A stretch of DNA of 64,000 nucleotides from Skeletonema tropicum (Eukaryota; Bacillariophyta; Thalassiosirophyceae; Thalassiosirales; Thalassiosiraceae): NCBI GenBank assembly GCA_037178625.1, contig CM074134.1, forward strand, positions 2,108,001-2,172,000, given 5' to 3'. How positions within the stretch are numbered: the first letter of the stretch is position 1; each line of letters starts with the position of its first letter. The notes under the pieces are model-generated. The model ran no database searches and was not told where the DNA came from. It saw only the letters and a program-made list of their open reading frames with translations. Positions 30,711-42,263 of the stretch are shown one piece after another. The position numbers were made by a program, and so were the translations under genes.

Positions 30711-32273
30711 CACTGCGCTACATTTTGAATTCCTACGTAGGCCTATGTAGAATTTTGCGGGAACTGCATTCTCTAGTACAAACTACACGCAAACGCACTC
30801 TCATGCATGCCACTGCACACGATATAATTAAAGCTTCGATTGATCTCTTTACCATGGCCCGATGATATCATCAGTGTCAATATAATCATCTAATGCTTCA
30901 TTATCCATCTTAAGGTAAAAGAATATCTTATGTTGTCTGAGCGCCTAAGTACAATACGCTGGTTGTTACTACTGCTTAGCTCGGGCACTCTATGTATGGA
31001 TGTTCGAGCCAATGATTCTTGTGTCCTGCATTTATTGATTGTAAACACATCTACTTTCTCTTTGCACGAAGTCCCACTTGTTTTTGTACGAATGCCTTCC
31101 CCTGCCCTTTCCATTTCTGTTGCGTTTCACCTGTATTGCTCCAACACCAGTGTCCAATCATCTGATGAAACCTCTGTCCGGGTATGGTCCTCATCAGATG
31201 CACGAGATGGCACTCTAATCGATGCAGTTAAGGAATCATGCTAAAATCCATCGACCGCATCTAAAACACCGCCTGATGGTTGGAATTCTCTGTCTCGTCA
31301 CAATGTTTTGCACCCAAAATAACACTTGTAAATTCATACTTCGTGTTTGCTTTGGAAAGATGTCATCCGATGATACCAACGCCGCGCTTGATTCGACACT
31401 AATATTTTATCTTCCTCCCAATATAGTGATGGATATTCTCGATCATATCTATTTGGTTTTCATCATTTGCTGGGCTTTTTGCATCATGTGATATTGACAA
31501 CATTAAAACCACGACCTTGTGCTATGCAGCACGGACGATTGCAGCTCTTCAACATGTGTTCAATGCCATTGTACATTAACGAATTCATGACCTCCTATCT
31601 ATTTACTCGATGCATCAATAAATCACTATCTATATCGAAGGATAGTGCGATAAAGAGATCAGTTCTCATCATGGCATCATAAAATAGTCTACGTTGTGCG
31701 GTTCGGTGTTTGTTGTTGAATGAGACAGGGTGTTGGATAAAGATTAATTTGTAGCGTCTCCGTCACAACTTCTCCTCGTCGCTTTTATCTGCTGATACGA
31801 AATAAGATCATTGATCTGAATCTTTTGACTCAGGAAGCATGATGCGTTCGACGCCATTCAAATACTTCACTAAATCATTCCTTTTGATTTCGTAGTTTCC
31901 TGTCAGCCATGTCTTAGCATCAATATTTTGAGGCTTTCATCACTCCATCATTCTTCGGCACATGAGACAGAAGATGCTCCGTTTGTGACTTTCGCAACAT
32001 TCATTGCAAAGGAGGGTGTATAGGGTGAAGGGCGTGTCGATAGTACCAGTCCGCATCGGCCGACCACGGAGTTAAAGAAGTACGGTAACTCACGGATTCA
32101 CAGATGATTTGAGATACTATACAAAGGCAGTTTGAAAGAATGCATCTTTATGTGGTTCTGCCATCTGTGTGGAGCTCTTGAACAAGATGGAGTACATCGA
32201 CGATTCGTTCTCGACACTGCTGAAGTTGTGGGTGATAATGCCCACGTGAATGCCCCGTCTTCCTTTCAGATAT

Positions 32274-32344
32274 CTACGTCGGCGTTTTTTATTTTTGAAC
32301 TACAAATATTTCAACGAAGCCCTCTATGAAAAACGCCGACGTAG
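32274..32344. repeat. Short foldback with 16-bp arms
   Basis: CTACGTCGGCGTTTTT at 32274 is matched by AAAAACGCCGACGTAG ending at 32344; the loop is about 38 bases. Confidence 0.8.
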
Positions 32345-32596
32345 CTTTTCAATACGAAGGACTTGTTAATAGTAGTTGGCATGGGGACGCCGTCACATCA
32401 TGGTGTTGTGCAACTTTTGTTGTGGTGAGTGGTGGTGATGAAAATCGGGCGGCCCAGCGGGGATGCCCGATTCGTGGTTCTACAAAAATCACAAATTGGA
32501 CGACCATCTCTTTCTCGGGATAAAATGGGGTTATTACGTAGGAGCATACTAATTCCTACAAAATTTGGACTAGGCGAGGCACAATGTAGCGTAGTG

Positions 32597-32664
32597 TTTT
32601 GTGTAGTTGTCAGTGAGTAGCAAACTGACGCGCAACGAGTTTTTCCACCCCCTAAGGTGGAAAA
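32597..32664 (+). repeat. Second copy of the 68-bp retrotransposon-junction sequence
   Basis: Identical to 30086-30153, here without A or B repeats beside it. It ends with the same TTTTCCACC/GGTGGAAAA hairpin. Confidence 0.85.
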
Positions 32665-33162
32665 GGTCGCAAATCCAATTTGAGTCGCGTCAAAACAGTT
32701 TATCGCTGCGGCTCGTGACCGACTCAGATTTTGTAGCGAGGGGCATAAAAGTAGCAAAGACGGCCAGTGCAGTATCTAGCGTCTTTCCTCTTGCTTTACC
32801 ATTCTTTTATGTGCTCTTTTATGTGCCCTGGCTTTACCCATGTTTCTATTTTGTGAATGATAGAGGAGGACGGCTGGGCTTTGGGCCGACATGGCCAATG
32901 TCAAATAATTTCAGGGAAGAAGCCACTTTGCGGCACAAGGTAGGAGTATCATAAGTCTAGTTAGTTCATAATTCGTTGGATTGGTACTTACTTCCTCTAC
33001 TTGCAAATCGCACCTCCTGAATATATGGTCATCTTCCACTTTCTAAAAAGGTACATTTTATATTTATTGCTGGTTCAATCAACACAGCAGCGAGACATCT
33101 GACGCAGCGTCATTTTGTCTGCATGCTATAGCCTTTGGATTTGTCTGCAGTTGTGAAATCAC

Positions 33163-35799
33163 TTACGCCTTGGTTTTCAATTTATTCCTGATGTGAATCG
33201 AAGTAGATAGAGAGTCTGACAAAAGATCGCGTTGAGCACGAATAGAAGCAGACAGAGAGTCTGATTGGCTATCACTGTGGTGGTGATCATATTTGAGACC
33301 TCCTTCTGCTACAGGCACAGGCGATATCTTGAATGATTCCTTGTGGTCAGATATAGACTTGACTGAGCGGCTCAAGAGACTATCGGCAGAGCGATCGCTC
33401 CTAAAAGTTTGTTCTGGCAAACCGAATTTGATCTTTTCACACACTGACTGAAACGTAGGTCTGTCGGATGGCTTTGGCGCCCAGCAGCGTTGCAGAAGAT
33501 TCTTAATTACAAAAGGCCATGATCTCTTGAGTTTAGGTCGTTTCCCTTCAACAATGATTTCTTTATAATGCTGTTCTCGAGAGTACTTCTCGAATGCTGT
33601 TTTGAGTGTGAGCATTTCCCAAAGCAAGATTGCAAAGGAGTAAACATCTGCACTAAATCCGTACGGGGAAACCTCTGCAACCTCGGGAGCCATGTAGCGA
33701 CGAGTTCCAGCAAGTCCACTCGTTTGATATTGATCATGTCCTTCGCGATCGCAAGGCTTCAATTCCTTTGCCAGGCCGAAATCAAATATCTTGATGTCTC
33801 CGCGAATATCACTGTAACGAGGATTGATTGTGAGAACATATTAAGAGGACGAAGCGACAATACGAGCAATACAATGAGTGACTCACAATCCAATATTCGC
33901 CGGTTTGATGTCGCGATGTAAAACACCTTTTTTGTGGAGGTAGCTCAATGCATGAGACAAATCATATGCGGCGAGCAATCGAGCTAACCAGATTTTATTC
34001 AATTCTTCAGTCTTCTTCCCAATCAAACCCTTGAACCTGCCTTGATAATGTTTCACCTCCCCTTTCCACTTGATCATTTGAACTTCTAGCGTATCATAAA
34101 GTCTATCCAAAATGAGGCAGTACTTTGGATGCCCAGGGATGTTGCATGTACCTCTTATTCTGATGATATTGGGATGGCTGAGTCCTGCCAAAAACTCTGC
34201 CTCACGAGCTAGATCAATTGCTGCGTCGGTAATCTGCTCCTCTCCAACCAAATCGTGTCGGATGCGTTTCACGGCGTATCTTGCTTCTCCATTTCGTAAG
34301 CAGTGATCTTTCATAAACCCTCGCGTCACGTTGTTTTGGTCTAATGCGTCGTCTTCATGATCTGACTCTAGTTCATCATAATCGGATATATTTTCATCAA
34401 CTTGAAAAGGACCAAATATTGACAACCTATGCTGAGAACCATCTGAACGTGACAGTATAGGCAGCACACTATCTTCTGATCGTGCAGGCAAACACATTAG
34501 TTGTTGTTGTTCGTCATCGAAGTCCTCTTTGTCTGCGACATCGGCAATATTCAAAATGACTGAGCTTGGTATTTTCGTAGTAGGTAACGAAGGTCTCACA
34601 GGACTACGAGAGCTCCCTCCTCCTTCAGGGGGCTTTTTTGGGTCGTTAAATCCGCGGTGCAAAAAGCAAATATGACAGCTCTCGGGAACATTAAACTTGC
34701 TAACTTCGAAGATCTTACAGAACTCTCCCTCTCCCAGAACTTTGTCCAATTCAACCTCTGAACTCGTGAAGGAGGGGGGTGGATTAAGTTTCTTTGCTTC
34801 ATCAAAGAATGGCGAGTCTACTTGTTGCAGACACAACTCTTCATTAATTTTTTCAATCATATCCAAAAGGATCTGGGAGTCTGGTGTCTTGTGAACACTA
34901 CTACTGTAAGCTTTCTTTAGAATGGCATCACGTGGTTGTTTTGTCCCCTCCTTGAAACGCACTGAACCCTCCCTTTTCTTTGTCAAATTATCAGTTCTTT
35001 CTGTTGTTCTTTCTGTTGCACTAGTGTCTCTGACAGTTTCAGGCCCTTGAGGATTAACCACCTTTTCTTGAGGATTAACCACCTTTTCTTCTTCATCATC
35101 AATTATGGAGTTACGAAGAGTGAGGTGGAGTCGTGCCGATGACCTTCGTCTACGTGGTCCCTTCGTCCTAGCTGCTGCAGTTGTTGAACCTGTCCCATCT
35201 TTTTTCAAAAGTTGCTCCAATTGCTCAACCCACTCTTTCGCAGCATTCTTATTTTTCTTGAATTCCTCCGCATCATAAAGATAAGGGTGCTGCCGCTTCA
35301 ATTCTTTGAGTTTACTTTCACGCAGGATTGATCCCGTCCGCTTATCATACTTTTTCAATATTTTGGAAAAGGCAGTGGCATTCAAATCTAGAAATTCTAA
35401 GACCAACCCCAAGTCTTTGGCATACACATTGATTCGATGGATCAACAAGGACAATGATGATGATGGCTGCCCTTCCGTTACCTCCGTCTGGTTGACACGT
35501 TTCTCCACTGCAACTTCTATAGAATTCTTCTCAGCCGCTGACCACTCCAATCGATCCTCATAAAAATTCACAAGTCGCCGAATCGAATCATCGTATATTC
35601 GAAAAAACTCCTCCTTTTGCTCCTCCGATACATTGAAACTGGACTCGGTATGGACCGAGTGATCATCGTCGACGGAGGTGGTCCGTTTTCTTGGTTGGTT
35701 CTCGCCGCTGAGGCAGCGTTTTAATTCGATGTAGGCGACGGCGTGACAGCGCCAATCTCGCTTGACTACCTCGTTTAGTGTCTTGCCAAATTCAACCAT
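33163..35799 (-). CDS. SPX-domain protein kinase (SPX-kinase fusion), two exons
   Basis: Exon 1 is 35799-33887 and exon 2 is 33811-33163; the 75-bp intron has GTGAGT...ACAG ends, and splicing restores KPANIGFDIRGDIKIFDFGL (853 residues). Residues 1 to about 170 are an SPX domain: MVEFGKTLNEV start, LNATAFSKILKKYDKRTG helix with the Lys cluster that in SPX domains binds inositol pyrophosphates. A disordered, Arg-rich linker with a doubled EKVVNPQ follows. The kinase has a Gly loop LGEGEFCKIFEV (about 355), then an insertion of about 150 residues, then YAVKRIRH (VAIK Lys, about 512), HRDIKPAN, DFGLA, and MAPEVAE, all intact, so it should be active. Direct control of a kinase by phosphate status is the natural inference. 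No membrane segment is seen, unlike other SPX proteins (VTC, PHO1). Confidence 0.88.
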
Positions 35800-37984
35800 T
35801 GTTATGGAGTAGAACGCTCATTGCTTTGCATTACTATGATACTACGACTATATACACCCATATTCTGCCGAAGTATGTATTACTTCACTGAACTCTTCAT
35901 TCTTCCAGCAGCGAGCTTCCAGCTAGCCCGCGAAGGCAGTCAATGTTGTGAGTTGTGAGTCTTGAATTTTAAATTCCGCGACTTTTTACTATTCCGCACG
36001 TTACATATAGCTGTCTCATCTCCTCGACTCCGTCAAATTGATTCCTACGTATATGTCATACAAGATAGATAACGGCACTCCCTTTCCGCCGAAATTAGAA
36101 AAATAAAATATTTCACAAAAAATCCCGCCTCTTTTGCTCCATGCACGATTTCGCAGCAAAAACATCATCACACATCATGAGGAAGTGAACCAAAACACCA
36201 TGTTGATGGCATAGCGGTAAAAATCGTATCTCCTGAAGTACACAGATTTGCATTTCGTGCTATATAACTGTATGCAGCTGAAGCTATGAGGAAACTTACT
36301 GGCTAGGCCACGTAATGCACTTATTGGTACCCCATCTAAGCGTCACATGAGAAAAAGTCAACCAGAAGAAGCCGAATCTCCCGATGTGTCGTCCGATACT
36401 ACGCCTGTAACACCTCGGAGATCGTCCTCTCTCCGCCAATTATCACCGCTACTTCTACATATAGACATCTAGTGTCGGTGTGGTTCATTGTTAGTGACTT
36501 CATATGGCCATAGCACTCCGTCGGGCACCAACATTGCTGCTACACATCACATCATCAATTACAAACAAATGTCACCCATTTCGTTGTTCTATTCCGACCT
36601 CTAATCATGACGAGACAACTAAACACGACAAATGAGCTCTCAATGATATGTAAGGATCGCTTTGTACCGTGAAGTTGACAATTGAGATCGATTTCACTGC
36701 CTACACCACCATCGGCGAACTCAGCCTTGGTATCACCATCGCCCAACACATGGCCATTCCTCGAACAAATTCCAATGGATTCGTTATTCAAATCAACATT
36801 ACCATCTGACAACAATGACACAACAACTATTGTATTTGATTGAAGAGATAAGGTCGTAGTTGGGTGACTTAAAGCTCGATTAGGGTGGAATAGGTGCACA
36901 TTTTGTCTCCGAAGAAGGCTATTGTTACGGCGCTACATTGCTCTGAATTGATCGGAGTGGAATCTTCAACGACTTGTTAAGGCCCTTTGGTTTCAATGAA
37001 GTAATGTTCGACGGATAGAGCTGCATATGATCACTACTGACATCATTGGAATGCACAAAGTGATTCTCTTGTAGTAGATGGATGTGCATACAGAAGTGTT
37101 TGTGTTGAATGACAAGGATCTGTGGGCCTCATAAATTATTATTACCGCATTAAAAAGATGCAAACATTCTTTTCATAACTCTACAAGCGTTATTTTAGCA
37201 GTGTTTGGTGTCGTTAGTGCCGAAATATTTGTTATAACACCATCGTTCATTGCTCATGAGAGTTGAGGATACACATTCATGTGCACAAATTGGCTTTTAT
37301 TTTACATCATTTGTAAAAATTAGTACATATAAAGTTGCTACATGCAATCATATGTGTCTATATAAACGTCTCGAGCATTGTATCTTTTATATAACGGCAC
37401 CACGCTCAGTACAGTACGCTACTCGGGCGGAAATCCCATGGTGGTGATGTGCTCGATGATCGTTGGCGCCACTTTGGTACCGCTTCTTGGACGATTCCTA
37501 CGTAGACAAAAAAATCCACGTCATGGAGTCAAGGAGATGAGACAGCTATACTTAGTACCTCTCTCTCTAAGAGTTCTCTGACAGCTTAGGCGAAGCCAGA
37601 TTCATGGCTGGGAACGCAGAAAGTCATTGGCATCGACATCACGCTTGAATGCCTTTAAGTAAGTAGGAAGAAGGCCAAAGGCAAGGCCAGGAAGGCTTAA
37701 AAGAAGCATTGCTTGGTACTATCTAGAGAGTGACAAAGCTAGTTTTAAGAGTCAAAAGAAGAGGCAAGTGAATGGTTGGGCCTTACGCCAAGCATCGGCC
37801 GAGCTTCAGCTTACAATTCCTTTATCAAATCGTCCATTCAGATCCCTTCACGGGCTCAAAATCATCAGTTCTAATCCTAGCAACTTGCTACGATATAGTG
37901 ATTATATAAGCGTCCCTTTCTACATTGCATCATTACTCTACCATAGTAACTACTTGACCTCCAAGTGACTGTCACTTGGCCACA
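35800..37984. other. Intergenic, no gene supported
   Basis: The promoter of the SPX-kinase gene lies at the left end. A minus-strand frame at 36555-36899 (114 codons) is the longest but has no recognisable domain. No repeats of note. Confidence 0.4.
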
Positions 37985-40900
37985 TTAATAAGCGTACCCA
38001 TTCGAGTAGAACTGAAAAACGTCATAAAGTTTCGTTCCTTTGTGGTCGATGGATTTCTTGATCAGCTTCCTCGCTTTGGTCTCAACTTTACTATCTGGAA
38101 CATCCAACATTAGTCTCTTCTCAAATCGCTTCAGTGAGACTCCTCCACCGTACCTCGTTCCCGAAAAACATGGGTAGTTGCTTTTATACATCATGATTTC
38201 AACCAAGCCCAGGGCATTCAATGAGTTGCTACGTGCTGCTTTCAACCCGTCGACGAAGAGCTTCTGAAATTCCTTGAAACCCTCCGAGTTTGGACCACCC
38301 ATGACATCAATGTAATCTTTTGTAAGCTTAAAGGGTGCTCGCTCCATGCTCCACTCATGCCCTGGTGCCATTCCAAACGCAAAGCCAAAATCAATATGAA
38401 TTATGTGGCCCCGAGTATCAATCATGATGTTACCATTGTGACGATCTTTGAGACCAAGCAAATAAGCAACCAATGAGTAACCAGCCAAACTGCGAATGAA
38501 ATTGCGCTGAGCAGCCAAAAAGCACTTTGAAGTAGGTGATCCGTACACTTGTTCAAAGTACGCCCGAAGTCCACCAACTTTCGGAAACTTATCAGACTTG
38601 TACAAAGAATCAATAGACGTTGCGTCTGTCAAGAACTCTAACATTCCCGTGCTCTTTGATGTACTCAAAATGCGGTAAGTCTTGAGCCATACGGGTATAT
38701 TGGCCTTGGCAAATACAGATTCAAAGTAGTGAATCATTTGCATCACAAACACTTCCTGGCGGAGATCATCGTTGGATTTAGCCATCATGGTAACGATTTC
38801 ATGCAACGTAGATTCATCCTGCTCCTCACCCTCCTTCTTGACAGATTGAAGCATACGAGCACTTTGTTCCGCCCACGATTCTCCTCCACAGACAACCGCC
38901 TTGGCACGATCCAGGCTTTCTTTGTTTATTCCATCGTGATGCTCAAACGTCTTGATTGTATCACCGAAAACGATGCTTCCCGTGCCCGCTGATATAATGG
39001 ATTGGCCATCTAAGGAACTATCTGCTGCAGAATCGTCGTCATGACTACTTTCCACAATTGGAGTGTCAATAATCGGTACATTTAACAAGGGAGCAGAGTT
39101 GCGATCCAGATACGACTTCCGTCCTTTTTTGCCCTGGGGACGACCGTCGGTACGTGTCATTCTTGTTGCGATTTTGGCTGGCAATTTTGCAAGACTTTCT
39201 TGCATGAACTCTCGGAATTGCTGATTGCCCTTCATTCCCTTCATACTCGTCGACAAGAATGATTTGGATGTGCTACTAGTCTCTGACCACACTGAGTTTT
39301 TGTGCTCGGTTGGATCTTCCATGGTCAACTCGAATTCATCGTAATCCTCATTAGCTTGATCTTCAACCTTTACCTCTCCCTTATCTTTGTCGCCAGAATC
39401 TTCTGATTCGCCGAGCTGCAATTCCTCAGCATGCTCTCCAATCGATGTGAGTCTTCGATTTTCAAGATCTGGGACTTTAAACAAGGTATGTAGGTATTCA
39501 GCAACGTCGAGGTTGGGATTCCTAGGCTCAAGGGTGCTTCCAACAGGCTCGCCACGTTTTGCGATGAAGTAATAGATCATGGGACATCTCTCGTTTGTGT
39601 TGAACACACGTGTCTCACTTGCCATCACCGAATCAACTCGTCTCCAAATATCTGTACTCTTGCATAGAGGGACGTAGCCGCAAGGTGGGAGCTTGATATC
39701 TGCAACAAGGCCGGGGGCGACCTTCTTGCGTTCGGATGGTTCACGGAATCTCAATACCTCTGCTACATCACAAACAGCCGCAACAAAATCACGCTCATTC
39801 CGAAAGAATTCAAAACGTGCTGCCTGAGACGGTGTCAACTTGTTGTGTGAACTTCTCTTCGTTTCATCTTCTCCATTTTCCAACTCATCAGTAGAGAGCA
39901 TATGAGGGATCAATGCGTTTGCCTCACTTTCTCCCCGTAGCAAACGAATCCAGAGTTTTCTTTCCTGTTCACTTTTCGCTCGAATGATATACTCAAAGTG
40001 ATGATTCTTCACAACAAACATGAATGGGTATTTCCCTTCAAACACCTCGACAGTCGCTCCCTCCAACGGCATGGCACGCCTCAGCTTCCCCCCACGCTTA
40101 GGTGTGACGTTGTAACAATACAACATCCGTTCCTCAATCTCAAAATACCGACGCTTCCACCGCTTCTGCTTGTAAAATGCTGTCCTCGAACGGCGTTTGT
40201 AAAGCAGAGAGCCACCGTACTTACTTATTTGCTTCGCCGCCATGGCGGTTGGTGATCCAGGATCCGATGGCGCAGAAGTAGGAGCAGTCGCAGCAGTGGC
40301 AGTATCCTTCTCCTTCCCCTTCTTCTTCAAATCCGGCATACTAATCTTCGTATCCTTCATACGCTGCATCAAATTACGAAAATTGGCCCCATGCGTCGTA
40401 ATCTGCTTGGCATTATTGAACCGATCCACCATTTTCATTTGCTCATACTCATCTCGTGTAATATCACCCTTTTCATACATTCGCTGCAGCTCCATTGACC
40501 GCGGTGATCCATACACGACACACCGTTCAATATTGGACAGGAGTGTAATACACCGTTGGTAAAATAACCGGTTGTATCCTGGATTTGGTTTCCCCTCCGG
40601 TGTTTCGGGTTGATAATCCTCAATGGCGCCTTCTAATATCCATGTTAGCTGGAGAGCAAAGTGCTGTGATTGCTGGGCGATGACAAGGGCGAAACGTTCG
40701 AGGATGGCCTCATCCCAGTCGGCTTCGAGGTGGATGATCATGTGAGCAATTTGGGGGAGGTAGAATTCAATTCCATCGTAGGTGGAGCGGGAGCCCGAGA
40801 ACTGTTGGTTGTGCAAAAAGGCATGGTCAGTTATGAAATGAGGAATAAAGTAACACACAAGGATCAAAGAGGGCAAGAAGCTTCCTGCTGCACAAATACA

Positions 40901-41247
40901 TTATATAATATAGAACAAACAAAGCTTACCCTAGCAACAAACTGCGCCATAAATTGCACCACAGCTGGATCATCCCGAAACTGCCAAATCAACATGGTCA
41001 CCTTTTCCATCGGGACACGTCCTTTATTATCCCGTCCAAAGACATCATGGACCAATTGATTTTTGAACTCTTCATGTTTACGAATAGCGGGAGATAATGC
41101 ATGCGAGGGCTGTGCTGGCTGTTGTTTCGCTGCTGATGAATTTTTAGTGGCCGGCTTGGTTGGAGTAGTGCCCGCTGGTGGTTTTAGAGGCTGCGTGGTT
41201 GTTTGAACAGCGGTCATTTTATTGTTCATTTCAACTGTTACTGCCAT
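37985..41247 (-). CDS. Type III phosphatidylinositol 4-kinase (beta-like) with PH domain, two exons
   Basis: Exon 1 is 41247-40930 and exon 2 is 40801-37985; the 128-bp intron is GTAAGC...CAACAG (1044 residues). The ATG at 41247 is chosen because the only earlier in-frame start codon is TTG. Residues about 55-200 resemble the helical lipid-kinase-unique domain of PI4K beta. A PH domain lies at about 300-395 (GGSLLYKRRSR...KRRYFEIEERMLYCYN...WIRLLRG). The catalytic domain occupies the last 300 residues: LLGLKDRHNGNIMID (about 890, catalytic Asp/Asn) and HIIHIDFGFAFG (DFG), then KLTKDYIDVMGG. It should make PI4P at Golgi or plasma membranes, feeding vesicle traffic and the PIP2/inositol-phosphate pathway. 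A PH domain in the middle is not part of the animal or yeast PI4K beta plan. Confidence 0.9.
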
Positions 41248-42263
41248 TTGAGACAAGTAAATATCTTCAATTGTTTGTGTCTTTGATGATTGCGAAGGTC
41301 ACTAGCCTACCAATGCGCCTGCTAGAGATTTTACTTTTTGAATATTTTTCAATTTCTAGAGAGAGAAGAGTTATAAGCTTCTCTAGAAGTCCTACAACGA
41401 GTCTAGAGAGTGTAGCGTGGTTAAGGATAGGTAGCAGTGGCCAGGAACCTAAGGCAATCAATGACTGGCGCTGGCTCGAAGTGTGCACTCTAGGGGGGAA
41501 ATAATGGTCATGGTGGACGCGTTGGCACGCGTTGCGGGCGTTGGATTTATTTGATTTTGATCTTTGCGCGTACATTACAAAATCGGGAGTCCATAGACAT
41601 TGGCACAAGCCATATTTTGCTCCACATTGCTACTGCTTCTACCTCAAGAGGAGGATACATCAAGGACATAGGTCTTTGATTGACTTGACTTTTAATATCT
41701 ATTAAAATTGTAATGTTGTTTGCTGATTCTCTTTGTCTTCAGATTCAGACCCATCCTTCACCTTCTGTTCAGTATCGCCTCTACAGTTTTAGAAAGAACA
41801 ATCATTGGTCCACACTCCACAAAAGCTTAATCCTTCTTCCTTGGCAAGCGATTGAACAATAGGATGCCACACACCGGGCTGATGATGTGTTGAATCAAAT
41901 TGTGCTTGATTTCCATGGCTGATTTGTAAGGACATCCAGTAACATTGGAATAAACCCAATGAAGGAGCAGATAATGAGTTTTTCAGTAAACCTAAATTTA
42001 TGCAGATGCGGGAAGGAGATGGTGATAGTGGGGCGAATATGTTTCTGCCCATCAGTCGCTCTCTATCGTGTACTTTCTTGTTGACACAAGAGGCGATCGA
42101 TACCCACTTCACCTACAACCTTGCCTCGCTACTCTTGTCTTTGCACATCGTCTGCTTTGACCTTGGTGCTGGCATCTTTGAATTCTTCATTATTGATTGG
42201 GCGTACCATCGAGGGAGGCAGTCACCTCAAACCTCAAGGCCAATGAATTCATTTTGATGCAGC
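41248..42263. other. Intergenic, no gene seen
   Basis: This is the promoter of the PI4K gene and the 3' flank of the Nudix gene. A small hairpin TTCTAGAGAGAGAAG/CTTCTCTAGAA lies near 41355-41390. No coding region is supported. Confidence 0.4.

Larger units (their letters stand above)
30711..33162. other. Intergenic, no gene supported
   Basis: Several 60-115 codon frames occur, but they break each other and show no family. An 18-bp word at 30725-30742 is the complement of 20441-20458. A foldback (32274-32344) and the second copy of the 68-bp retrotransposon-junction sequence (32597-32664) lie in it. The stretch looks like mobile-element debris. Confidence 0.4.

Noticed and set aside
30930..31682. 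Series of 70-104 codon plus-strand frames, one with an F-box-like LPPNIVMDIL
   Set aside because: Frames break repeatedly and the single short motif is too weak to call an F-box gene.
36555..36899. 114-codon minus-strand frame with VVVSLLSDGNVDLNNESIG
   Set aside because: No recognisable domain, no good start context, no splice partners found; may be chance.
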